NCBI GenBank assembly: GCA_016795505.1
Contig: JAEUHH010000014.1
Span: forward strand, 62,001 to 126,000
Origin: Verrucomicrobiales bacterium
Lineage (GTDB): Bacteria; Verrucomicrobiota; Verrucomicrobiia; Verrucomicrobiales; DEV007
Direction: 5' to 3'
DNA: 64,000 nucleotides
Made by a program: the position numbers and the translations under genes. The notes beneath the pieces are model-generated. The model saw only the letters and a program-made list of their open reading frames with translations, did not search any database and was not told the origin of the DNA. Shown here piece by piece: positions 17,761 to 25,920 of the stretch. The stretch's first letter is position 1. Each line of letters opens with the position of its first letter.

Positions 17761-18721
17761 TCGCCAGCCGGCTCGGCACCGGTTTTCGGTCCGTCGCCTG
17801 TTGATGGCGGCGGTGATTGCCGTGGTCTTCCTCGCGGGTGCGGGCACGCCGGTGCGAGCCGATGAATTTGCCTTCGCCGATGGCGAGCGCATCGTGTTGA
17901 TCGGCAATACCCTGGCCGACCGGATGCAGCATTTCGGCTGGCTCGAGGCGCGCCTCCAGCTTGCCCAGCCCGGTCGGCAACTGACCCAGCGCAATATGGG
18001 CTGGAGTGCCGACGAGGTCGGGCTCATGCCCCGGCCGCTGGAGTTTGGCTCGCTGGAGAGCCATCTCGCCCGCCAAAAGGCGGACACCATCCTGCTGTGC
18101 TTCGGAGCCAACGAGTCCTTTGCCGGGGCCGCCGGACTGGACCGGTTCAAGACCGATCTCGCCGCCCTCGTCCGCCGGCTTCAGGCCGAAAAGTTCAATG
18201 GAAAGACCGCGCCGCGTCTCGTGCTGGTTTCCCCGATCGCCCACGAACAGCTCGGAAAGCCCTGGCCCGATGCCGCGCCGCGCAATGTCGAGCTGGAGCG
18301 TTACACTGCCGCGATGCGCGACAGCGCCGCCGCCTTGGGCATCGCCTTCATCGACCTGTTTCACCCCACCCGCACCCTGATGGCCGAAAATCCGAGGGAG
18401 CCGATGACCATCAATGGCATGCACCTCACCGAGGCCGGCTACCGAGCCGTCACTGAGATCCTTGCCCTCGGCTTGGGCATCAGCGACCCGTTGCCTTCCG
18501 ATGCCGCCGGCCTCGACAAGTTGCGCGGGCTCATCGTTGAGAAAAACCGCCAGTTCATGCTCCGCTGGCGGCCTGTGAACGCCGAGTACGTCTTCGGCCG
18601 GCGCAAGGAACCCTTCGGCGTGCTCTCCTTTCCGCCGGAGATGGAACTACTTGACCGCCAGATCGCCGATCTCGACAAACAGATCTGGGCAGCCGCCAGC
18701 ACCCTTTCGAAGAAGCCATGA
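17750..18721 (+). CDS. Exported SGNH/GDSL-like hydrolase with altered first block
   Basis: About 323 residues from GTG 17750. That start gives a signal peptide with a basic n-region (SVRRLLMAAVIAVVFLAGAG); the ATG at 17804 would lack it. SGNH blocks: block I reads IVLIGNTLADR, with Asn-Thr in place of Asp-Ser, so the usual nucleophile position is changed; block III is LLCFGANESF; block V is NGMHLTEAGYR, keeping the His. The same GNTLA variant is, from memory, common in PVC proteins of this group, so activity is uncertain. The stop overlaps the start of the next gene (ATGA at 18718), indicating translational coupling. Confidence 0.75.
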   Translation: MQTDRQPARHRFSVRRLLMAAVIAVVFLAGAGTPVRADEFAFADGERIVLIGNTLADRMQHFGWLEARLQLAQPGRQLTQRNMGWSADEVGLMPRPLEFGSLESHLARQKADTILLCFGANESFAGAAGLDRFKTDLAALVRRLQAEKFNGKTAPRLVLVSPIAHEQLGKPWPDAAPRNVELERYTAAMRDSAAALGIAFIDLFHPTRTLMAENPREPMTINGMHLTEAGYRAVTEILALGLGISDPLPSDAAGLDKLRGLIVEKNRQFMLRWRPVNAEYVFGRRKEPFGVLSFPPEMELLDRQIADLDKQIWAAASTLSKKP

Positions 18722-21537
18722 ATGTCCGCCGCCACCTGCGTGCCGCCGTCGCGGTTTCCGTGGTGACCCTGTTGGGTCTCCGATCAGACAGGGTCTGGTC
18801 GACCGACCTCGTCGGCGGTGAGGCGCCGAAGATGCGGACGCCGGAGGAATCCCTCGCCGCCTTCACCATGGCCGAGGGCTACGAGATTTCCCTCTACGCC
18901 TCCGAACTCACTGCGCCGTTGCACAGCCCGTGCGCCATGACGTTCGACAGCCTGGGGCGGCTCTGGGTCACCTGCATCCCCAGCCAGCCCCACGCGAAGC
19001 CGGACAAGGCGCCCACCGACTCCATCGTCGTTCTCGAAGATGCCGATCGCGACGGCGTCGCCGAGAAATCCACCGTTTTCTACGACCAACTCTACCTGCC
19101 CATGGGCCTGGAGGTCGCCGACGGGGGCCGCACCGTCTATGTCTGCGACGAGCCCAACCTGCTGAAGCTCACCGACACCGACGGAGACCTGAAGGCCGAC
19201 AAAAAGGAGATCATGCTCCACGGCTTCGGCACCGAGGACAATCACCACTACATCTCCGGCTTCCAGTGGGGGCCCGATGGCCGCCTGTTCTTTGGGCAGG
19301 GGCTGTTCCTCAATACCCAGGTCGAGACGCCCTTCGGTCCGGTGCGGGCGCATGAGGGTGCGGTGTTCCGTCTCGATCCGCGCAACCACCGGCTCGAGGT
19401 CTTTGGCGACTTCGGCTGGTCGAATGTCTGGGGCGTTGTCTTCGACGACTGGGGCCAGGGGCTCGTCGCCGATGCCTCGCCGGGGCTGAATTACTACCTC
19501 AGCCACACCACCGCCCGCTACGATTACCCCAAGCCGAAGAAGTACGAAAACCCCATTGCCGTGCGTGGCGGGTACTCCTTCACCCCCAGTGGCCGGCGGC
19601 CGTCCTGCGGCAATGAGCTGATCTCCGGCGCCCATTTCCCCGAGGAGGTGCGCGGCTGGTACATCACCAATCAGATGAAAGGCTGGCACGGGCTGCGCTG
19701 GTACCGTCTCCGGCAGGAGGGCAGCGGCTATGCCTCCGATCAGCCCCGCGGCGAGGAGGAGTTGCTCACCTCGACCGACACCATCTTCCGCCCCGTCGCC
19801 CAGCGCATCGGGCCGGATGGCGCGCTCTACCTGCTCGATTACTACAACCCCATCGTCGGCCACACCACCTACAACTTCCGCGATCCCCGCCACATCAAGA
19901 CCTACGGCCGCGTCTGGCGCATCACGGCCAAGGGCCGGCCGTTGGCCTGGCAGCCGCCCATCCTCGGCGAACCGGTGGACAAGTTGCTCGGCATCCTGAA
20001 AGACCGCGTCAACCACCGCTGGCGCTACCTCGCCCGCCGCGAACTGCAGGAGCGTCCAGCCGAGACCGTGTTGCCCGCCCTGGAGGCCTGGATTGCCGCC
20101 ACCCAGGATGAGTGGGAACTCACCGAGGCGCTGTGGATCTGCCAGGGGCACGACCATTTTCATTTCGATCTGCTGAAGCGCCTGCTCGGGGCGAAAAGCC
20201 ACGATGCCCGCACCGCCGCCGTGCGGGTGCTGCGCTACTGGCAGGAGCAGATGCCCGCCGACGAGGCGATCGCTCTGCTCGACCGCGCCGTCCAGGACGA
20301 CAGCCAGCGTGTCCGGCTGGAGGCGGTGGTCGCGGCCGGCTTCCACGCCGATCCCGTCGCCGGCATGACGGTGGCGGCCCGGGCGTTGGAGAAAGAAATG
20401 GACCCCGGCTTCGAACTGGCCACCCGCGAGACCCTCACCTGGCTGACGAAGCGCGTCAGCCCCGCCCCTGCGGCGGTGGATCGCTTCCTCCTGCCCCATC
20501 TCGAGGATGACGTGCTGCTGACCAAAGGCACCGACCCCTTTGTCAGCCGCGAGCGCCTGCGCCGCGCCAGCCTGGCCCCCGAGCGCCATCGCGAGGCCCT
20601 CGCCGCGCTCGGGCAGCCCGACGGTCGTGGTGCGCTCGATGAATTGCTCCACCAGATCGGCTCGCCCGCCGATCGCGACGAGCCGACTCTCGCCGTGCTC
20701 AATGCCCGGCTGCTCGACTGGCCCGAGGCCGAGTGGGCAGACCGCGCCGAGGCCCTCACGGCCGCCGCTTCATCGGCAAATGCCCAGGTCGCCGCCCATG
20801 CCGGTGCCGTCCGGATGCGGCTCGGACAGGCCGACGCCCCGGCCGCCGAGGCCCCGGTGGCGAAAAAGCTCGCCTTCCTCGGAGCCGCCCGGCTCGCCGG
20901 TCGCGGACGCGTCCCGGCCACCCTCGAGCCCGCCATCGTCGCCCTTGCCGAGCCCAGCCAGCCCGTGGCGGTGCGGATGGCCGCTGTCGAGGCCCTGCCG
21001 TTGTTCCCCGACCACGATGCCGACGCCCTCGGCCGGCTCGCTGCCATTGCCGAGGCCCATGCCGCCGATGCCGACCTCCAGCTCAGCTTTGCCGCCCTCG
21101 AGGCGATGAAACGCGTGCCCGCCGCCTCCTGGCCGCCCCAGTATGCCAACAAAGTGCTGAACCGCGTGCGCATCGCCGCCACGCCCGACCTGAAGTTCGA
21201 CATCAAGGAATTCACCGTCAAAGCCGGCAGCGCCATCGAGCTGACCTTCTACAATCCCGACAACATGTACCACAATCTCGTGCTGGTACAAGCCGGCACC
21301 CTGGAGCGCGTCGGCCTCGCCGCCGACATCATGGCCGGGCAGCCCGACGGCCTCGCCAAACACTACGTGCCCGACGATCCTGGTGTCCTCCAGTGGACCC
21401 CCCAGCTCACCATCGGTGGCGCCCGCACCCATGTGCTGCGCTTTTACGCCCCCGCCGAGCCCGGCGAGTATCCCTACATCTGCACCTTTCCCGGCCACTG
21501 GCGCGCCATGCGTGGCGTGATGAAAGTCGAGCCCTGA
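18718..21537 (+). CDS. Exported propeller/HEAT protein with C-terminal blue-copper domain
   Basis: 939 residues. After a signal-peptide-like N-terminus (RAAVAVSVVTLLGL) comes the PVC-type dehydrogenase-like propeller (residues about 45-415: EGYEISLYASELTAPLHSP, PMGLEVADGGRTVYVCDEP, GPDGALYLLDYYNPIVGHTT), then HEAT-like helical repeats (about 420-810), then a plastocyanin/azurin-like domain. The type 1 copper ligands appear as His in NMYHNLVLV, Cys and His in YICTFPGHW, and Met in RGVMKV. Where related proteins carry cytochrome c, this one carries copper. A 22-bp repeat unit lies inside the signal-peptide coding region. Likely a periplasmic oxidoreductase or electron carrier; substrate unknown. 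Confidence 0.85.
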   Translation: MNVRRHLRAAVAVSVVTLLGLRSDRVWSTDLVGGEAPKMRTPEESLAAFTMAEGYEISLYASELTAPLHSPCAMTFDSLGRLWVTCIPSQPHAKPDKAPTDSIVVLEDADRDGVAEKSTVFYDQLYLPMGLEVADGGRTVYVCDEPNLLKLTDTDGDLKADKKEIMLHGFGTEDNHHYISGFQWGPDGRLFFGQGLFLNTQVETPFGPVRAHEGAVFRLDPRNHRLEVFGDFGWSNVWGVVFDDWGQGLVADASPGLNYYLSHTTARYDYPKPKKYENPIAVRGGYSFTPSGRRPSCGNELISGAHFPEEVRGWYITNQMKGWHGLRWYRLRQEGSGYASDQPRGEEELLTSTDTIFRPVAQRIGPDGALYLLDYYNPIVGHTTYNFRDPRHIKTYGRVWRITAKGRPLAWQPPILGEPVDKLLGILKDRVNHRWRYLARRELQERPAETVLPALEAWIAATQDEWELTEALWICQGHDHFHFDLLKRLLGAKSHDARTAAVRVLRYWQEQMPADEAIALLDRAVQDDSQRVRLEAVVAAGFHADPVAGMTVAARALEKEMDPGFELATRETLTWLTKRVSPAPAAVDRFLLPHLEDDVLLTKGTDPFVSRERLRRASLAPERHREALAALGQPDGRGALDELLHQIGSPADRDEPTLAVLNARLLDWPEAEWADRAEALTAAASSANAQVAAHAGAVRMRLGQADAPAAEAPVAKKLAFLGAARLAGRGRVPATLEPAIVALAEPSQPVAVRMAAVEALPLFPDHDADALGRLAAIAEAHAADADLQLSFAALEAMKRVPAASWPPQYANKVLNRVRIAATPDLKFDIKEFTVKAGSAIELTFYNPDNMYHNLVLVQAGTLERVGLAADIMAGQPDGLAKHYVPDDPGVLQWTPQLTIGGARTHVLRFYAPAEPGEYPYICTFPGHWRAMRGVMKVEP
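18779..18800 (+). repeat. 22-bp palindromic repeat unit inside a coding region
   Basis: One nearly ideal copy of the dispersed unit: GATCAGACAGGGTCTGGTC at 18782-18800, whose arms GATCAGAC and GTCTGGTC pair with one G-T wobble. The preceding 22 bp also contain GACCCTGTTGGGTC (18765-18778), a partly matching inverted copy. Lies 61-82 bp into the copper-domain protein gene, over codons for LRSDRVW, just after the signal-peptide hydrophobic core. Confidence 0.65.
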
Positions 21538-21598
21538 GACCTTGCACCCCGACGCGGCGCGGGCGCGGATGGCACGTCCCATGCTCCCAGACAGGGGC

Positions 21599-22180
21599 AT
21601 GATCGAGACAGTCATCGACCGATTCCCCGTCCGCACCGCCCTCACCGACGGCACCCCGTGCACCATCCGTCCCCTGGAGCGAGGGGACGAGACCGCCTTC
21701 CGAGAGTTCCACGCCGTCATTCCCGACCGCGAGCAGCTCTACATCAAAAGCCGCATCCAGGACGGCAGCCTCTTCCGTGAATGGATGGCCGACGCCTCCC
21801 GCCTGGAGCACCTGCCCCTCGTCGCCCACGTCGATGGCCGCCTCGCCGCCACCGGGTCCCTGCATCAGCGTGCCGGCGGGTGGAAACGCCACATCGGCAA
21901 AGTCCACTTCCTCACCCATCCCGACTACCGCGGCCTCGGCATCATCGACCGCCTGCTCGACGAGATCGTCGAACTCGCCCGGCACAGCGGCCTCACCCGC
22001 CTCGAGTCCGAGCTCAATGGCGAGCGGACCTCCGCCATCCAGTCCATGGCCGCCGCCGGCTTCCGCGAGTTGGTGCGCCTGCCCGACTACATCCAGGACA
22101 TGCGGGCCCAGTTCCACGACTACGTGCTGATGGGGATGGACCTCATCGCCTCCTACGAGAATCTCGGGGCGGGGGATTGA
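21599..22180 (+). CDS. GNAT-family N-acetyltransferase
   Basis: 193 residues from ATG 21599; ATG 21569 and 21581 in the same frame are alternatives. The acetyl-CoA-binding motif A is THPDYRGLGIIDRLLDEIVE (R-x-x-G-x-G/A form), preceded by strands VHFL and AHVDGRLAATGSL. Substrate unknown. The region around the start, GACAGGGGCATGATCGAGAC, is loosely like the 22-bp repeat with one insertion. Its end overlaps by 38 bp the tail of a convergent small membrane-protein gene. Confidence 0.8.
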   Translation: MIETVIDRFPVRTALTDGTPCTIRPLERGDETAFREFHAVIPDREQLYIKSRIQDGSLFREWMADASRLEHLPLVAHVDGRLAATGSLHQRAGGWKRHIGKVHFLTHPDYRGLGIIDRLLDEIVELARHSGLTRLESELNGERTSAIQSMAAAGFRELVRLPDYIQDMRAQFHDYVLMGMDLIASYENLGAGD

Positions 22181-22442
22181 TCGCGGGTTTGGGGGGATCG
22201 CCCACGCCCATTTCTTGCGTCCTTTGCTCGCGCAACTCTTTGATGGTGCCTCGAAGAGCAATCAGGTAGTAAATTGGAAGAGCTAACCCAGTGGACGCAA
22301 ACACCATTACATCACGCCACTCAGAGACGAAGCCGATATACACAAAGCCTGCTGCTTGGAGAGCGATTAAAAGCCAAAATTTTGGCCCCGTGCCGACGGC
22401 GTTCTCGGCCCAATACACGGGCGCATTGAATACTGTTTTCAT
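22143..22442 (-). CDS. Small membrane protein, two transmembrane segments
   Basis: 99 residues starting ATG at 22442 (minus). Two hydrophobic segments, FWLLIALQAAGFVYIGFVS (about 22-40) and VMVFASTGLALPIYYLIAL (about 46-64), are followed by a charged, Pro/Arg-rich tail. The 22200-22440 stretch is less GC-rich than its neighbours, with little codon bias, suggesting acquisition or relaxed selection. Tail overlaps the acetyltransferase gene. No family recognised; could be a false ORF, but paired TM helices argue for a real protein. Confidence 0.6.
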   Translation of the reverse strand: MKTVFNAPVYWAENAVGTGPKFWLLIALQAAGFVYIGFVSEWRDVMVFASTGLALPIYYLIALRGTIKELREQRTQEMGVGDPPKPAINPPPRDSRRRR

Positions 22443-22699
22443 AGCTGAACCGTTGAGTATGTGATCCGGTAAAATAGGGACGTAGGCCGCCCGGCGCCCC
22501 TCTTGTTGATCCCGGCCTTCGGTCCTACCTCACCGGGTTTCTCAGGGTATTGCGCACTTTAAACCAGCGTAGAGACAGATTGGCAGCGCGGTATCTCATT
22601 GCAAGCCGCGAGTTTGACTTCAGGATTCGGATGTATTCGCGTCCAGTGGAGATACCTTGGCTTGCCTTGCCTACCTGCCCGCCCCGCGCCCACCCTGCC

Positions 22700-24124
22700 G
22701 TGCCAACTCCCTCCCATCACCACACCCGTCGCCAATGGCTGGCGCGCACCGGCGCGCTGGGTGCCGGGTGGACCCTGTCCGGCTGCGACCGGTCGGCGGC
22801 GGTCGCCACCCTGCGGCGCGAGCTGGCCCATGCCCCCGGACCGCCCGACAATCCCCTGAAAGGCTTCGTGCCCTTCACCGGCGATCGTGGCGACACCTTT
22901 CCCCATTCCCTCGAGTGGGCCTATTTCCCGCTCAATGCCCTGATGACCGGCCCCGGACGCTTCGATTTCGACCGCGTCTTCAATTCCACCATCGCCGACA
23001 TCGCCGGGCGGGGGAACCAGGCCGCCGTGCGCATCTATCTCGACTATCCCCAGCGGCCCAGCGGCGTGCCCCGGTTCCTGATCGATAACGGGCTGCGCCT
23101 CACCCCCTACCGCGAGCACGGCGGCGGGCACAGCCCCGATTACGCGAATGACGAACTCGTCCAGGCCCTCGTCGACTTCATCGGCGCCTTTGGCGAGCGC
23201 TACGATGGCGATCCCCGCATTGGCTACCTGACCCTCGGCCTCCTCGGCCACTGGGGCGAGTGGCACACCTGGCCGCGCGACGAGTTCATGGCTCCCGAGG
23301 CCCTGCGCCGCCGCGTGCTGGAGGCCTATGCCGCCGCATTCACCCGCACCCCCCTGCTGATGCGCTATCCCGTGCCCGATGCCATGGACTGGCCTGTCGG
23401 CCTGCACGACGACTCCTTCGCCCACAGCACAATCGGCGATTCGCCTTGGGAGCTCATGCCCCGCATCCGGGCCGCCCGGGCCGAGGATCTGTGGAAAACC
23501 CGGCCCATCGGTGGCGAAGTCCGCCCCGAAGTCCAGCCCCACCTGTGGAAAGACCCCGCCGACCGGCCTGCCGACCTGCAGTGGCAGGACTTTGCCGAAT
23601 GCGTGCGCCAGACCCGCGCCTCGTGGATGATCTGCGACCACCTCTTTCACACCCGCCGTCCCGCGCCCGAGTATGACCGCGCCCTTGCCGCCGCCCGCAG
23701 CCTCGGCTACGACCTGCACGTGCCCGCCGTCGAGCTGCCCCCGCGCCTCGTGCCCGGGCAGGAGGCCGTCCTGACCGTGGAGTGGGAAAACCGGGGCGTC
23801 GCCCCCCTCTACGCCCCCTGGGAGGTCGATGTCGTGCTCGCCGACGCCGCCGTCTCCCCCGGCGGCCACCGCGAGCTGGCCCGTGCCGCCTTGGACGGGA
23901 CCCTCGATGCCGTGCTGCCCGGCGAGCCTGCCCAGCGATGGACCGGGCGCCTCACCGTCCCCGCTGGCGCCCTCCCGGCCGGTGGCGTGACCCTGACCCT
24001 GCTGCCCCGCCGCGCCTTTGCCGGAGCCAAGCCTCTGCGCTGCGCCAACGCCGCCACCCGGCCCGCCGATGGCAGCCTGCCCCTCGCGCTCTATGCCGAC
24101 GGGCAGTTGACGGATCGCGGGTGA
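22700..24124 (+). CDS. DUF4832-like lipoprotein, glycosidase-like
   Basis: About 474 residues from GTG 22700. That start yields a signal with twin Arg (HTRRQWLARTGALGAG) and lipobox LSGC followed by DRS; the frame is open further left (22550) but the extra residues do not look coding. The body begins NPLKGFVPF...HSLEWAYFPL, typical of the DUF4832 family, which has a TIM-barrel-like catalytic region; GLLGHWGEWHTWPRDE near residue 190 holds acidic and aromatic residues expected of a sugar-binding cleft. A beta-sandwich C-terminal domain follows (EAVLTVEWENRGVAPLYAPW). Family recalled from memory; exact substrate unknown, polysaccharide likely. Confidence 0.75.
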   Translation: MPTPSHHHTRRQWLARTGALGAGWTLSGCDRSAAVATLRRELAHAPGPPDNPLKGFVPFTGDRGDTFPHSLEWAYFPLNALMTGPGRFDFDRVFNSTIADIAGRGNQAAVRIYLDYPQRPSGVPRFLIDNGLRLTPYREHGGGHSPDYANDELVQALVDFIGAFGERYDGDPRIGYLTLGLLGHWGEWHTWPRDEFMAPEALRRRVLEAYAAAFTRTPLLMRYPVPDAMDWPVGLHDDSFAHSTIGDSPWELMPRIRAARAEDLWKTRPIGGEVRPEVQPHLWKDPADRPADLQWQDFAECVRQTRASWMICDHLFHTRRPAPEYDRALAAARSLGYDLHVPAVELPPRLVPGQEAVLTVEWENRGVAPLYAPWEVDVVLADAAVSPGGHRELARAALDGTLDAVLPGEPAQRWTGRLTVPAGALPAGGVTLTLLPRRAFAGAKPLRCANAATRPADGSLPLALYADGQLTDRG

Positions 24125-24282
24125 TCTTTCATCCACCAGGCCGGTCATGCGCCCCGCCCGGCGCGCCGGGCGAGCGGATCATTGAAAACGCCCGCCCCCG
24201 GTGGTATTCCCTTTTCCGTCGGCGACCCGGTCGGCTCCTGCCGGGCAGCGCCGTCATTCCGCACCGCCACCCCCACCAGAGT

Positions 24283-25731
24283 ATGAACCGGCTCATCTTG
24301 GCTTGCTCCCTCCTCACCAGTCTCGTCTTCGCGCTCCCCCTCCGGGCGCAGACCTTCACCAATGGGCAGGACGCCATCGGCGTCATCGGGCAGCGCGATT
24401 TCCTGTCCATCCTGCCCTCAAACCTGTCCAACCGGCTCAATGCCCCGCGCGGCGTCGCCTACGATGCCGTCTACGGCAAGATCTACATCGCCGACAGCGC
24501 CAACCACCGCGTGCTTCGCTACCCCGTCCAGGCGCTCCTGCAGCCCGGCACCATGCCCGAGTGCGTCCTCGGCCAGGCGAATTTCACCGATGCCCTGGCC
24601 AATCAGGGACTCGCCGCTCCCACTGCCCGGACCCTGAACTTCCCCCGCAGCGTCCTCGTCGATTCCGAGGGCCGCCTCTGGGTCGCCGACGGGAACAACA
24701 ACCGCATCCTCCGGTTCGACAACGCCGCCTTTCTCGGAAACGACGCGCCGGCCAGCGCCGTGCTGGGGCAGGGCAGCTTTACCACCGCCACGGCCAGTGT
24801 ATCGGCGACGACCCTGAATGGCCCTCACGGACTCTGCATCGATGCCAACGATGCCCTCTGGGTCGCGGATCGCTTCAACAACCGCGTGCTCCGTTACAAC
24901 GCCGTTTCCAGTAAGGCCAACGGGGCGGCTGCCGACCTCGTCATTGGTCAGACAAACTTCACCAATGGCGCCATCGGTGTCGCAGCGAACCGGCTCAGTA
25001 GTCCCGTAGGCATCTGCCTCGATGCGGCCGGCAATCTCTGGGTCGCCGATAGCGACAATAACCGCGTCCTGCGATTCGATGGCGCCACCGGCATGACCAC
25101 CCACGGCGCTGCCGCCAGCCTCGTTCTCGGCCAGCCGGACTTCACCTCCAATGGTGTCAACCGCGGGGGGACGCGGGCGGCCAATACCCTGAGCCTGTGT
25201 CTCGGGGTCTTCGTCGATGCCGCCGGGAGCCTGTGGGTGGCCGATTCCTTTAATCGCCGCGTGCTCCGCTATTCCAGTGCCTCGACCCTGACCAATGGTG
25301 CCGCTGCCGATCTCGTGCTCGGGCAGGAAAACTTCATCGACAACGACCTCACCGCGCGAGCCGACCGGACCCAGACCCCCATCCACATCACCTCAGGGCC
25401 CGATGGCAGCCTGCTGGTCACCGATTTCTCCTACCACCGCGTCCTCCGCTTCGGCCCCATCAATGTCGCGCCCACCATCACTCTGACCGGTCCCGCCACC
25501 CGCACCACCACCCAGTCGACCATCGCCCTGCGGGGCACGGCCACCGACCCCGGCGGCGCCGTCGCCTCCATCCGCGCCACTGTGAACAACCGGCCCACCC
25601 ACGTCTCGGGCACCGGCTTCTGGTCCCTGCGCGTCCTCCTCAGAAAGGGCGTCAATGTCATCAAGCTGCGCAGCGTCGATCACTTCGGCCTGTCGTCCGG
25701 TGTCGTCACCGTCACCGTCATCCGGCGGTAG
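24283..25731 (+). CDS. Exported NHL-repeat propeller with Ig-like C-terminal domain
   Basis: 482 residues from ATG 24283 with a clear signal peptide (MNRLILACSLLTSLVFALPL, cleavage near LRAQ). At least five repeats of about 60 residues carry the NHL pattern: a LGQ...F motif, then P-x-G-x-x-x-D, then LWVADxxNNRVLRF (for example LWVADGNNNRILRFD and LWVADSDNNRVLRFD). The last 85 residues form an Ig-like beta domain (TITLTGPATRTTTQSTIALR). Probably a secreted or surface binding protein. The gene ends 4 bp before the left 46-bp direct repeat of the AT-rich island. Confidence 0.85.
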   Translation: MNRLILACSLLTSLVFALPLRAQTFTNGQDAIGVIGQRDFLSILPSNLSNRLNAPRGVAYDAVYGKIYIADSANHRVLRYPVQALLQPGTMPECVLGQANFTDALANQGLAAPTARTLNFPRSVLVDSEGRLWVADGNNNRILRFDNAAFLGNDAPASAVLGQGSFTTATASVSATTLNGPHGLCIDANDALWVADRFNNRVLRYNAVSSKANGAAADLVIGQTNFTNGAIGVAANRLSSPVGICLDAAGNLWVADSDNNRVLRFDGATGMTTHGAAASLVLGQPDFTSNGVNRGGTRAANTLSLCLGVFVDAAGSLWVADSFNRRVLRYSSASTLTNGAAADLVLGQENFIDNDLTARADRTQTPIHITSGPDGSLLVTDFSYHRVLRFGPINVAPTITLTGPATRTTTQSTIALRGTATDPGGAVASIRATVNNRPTHVSGTGFWSLRVLLRKGVNVIKLRSVDHFGLSSGVVTVTVIRR

Positions 25732-25734
25732 GGC

Positions 25735-25780
25735 CCTCCCCTACACCAGCGCCGCCAGCAGCTCATTGACCTTGTCGATC
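25735..25780. repeat. Left 46-bp direct repeat flanking the AT-rich island
   Basis: Begins CCTCCCCTACACCAGCGCCG and is identical over 46 bp to 27816-27861. On the minus strand it encodes the last codons and stop of the collagen-like gene, so this copy is a detached duplicate of that gene's 3' end. Sequence on the right becomes AT-rich immediately after position 25780. Confidence 0.9.
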
Positions 25781-25920
25781 TCTTCCTTCCCAAATTGCAC
25801 TCAAAATCCACGAAGTCTTTTCAATGTTGCTCTCCCTTTGACGAACCGAGTTCCTTCGGGAAGCCTTCGAAAACCCACCCGTGGCTTCTATTAATATCGT
25901 GAACCCTAATCAGCACCAAA

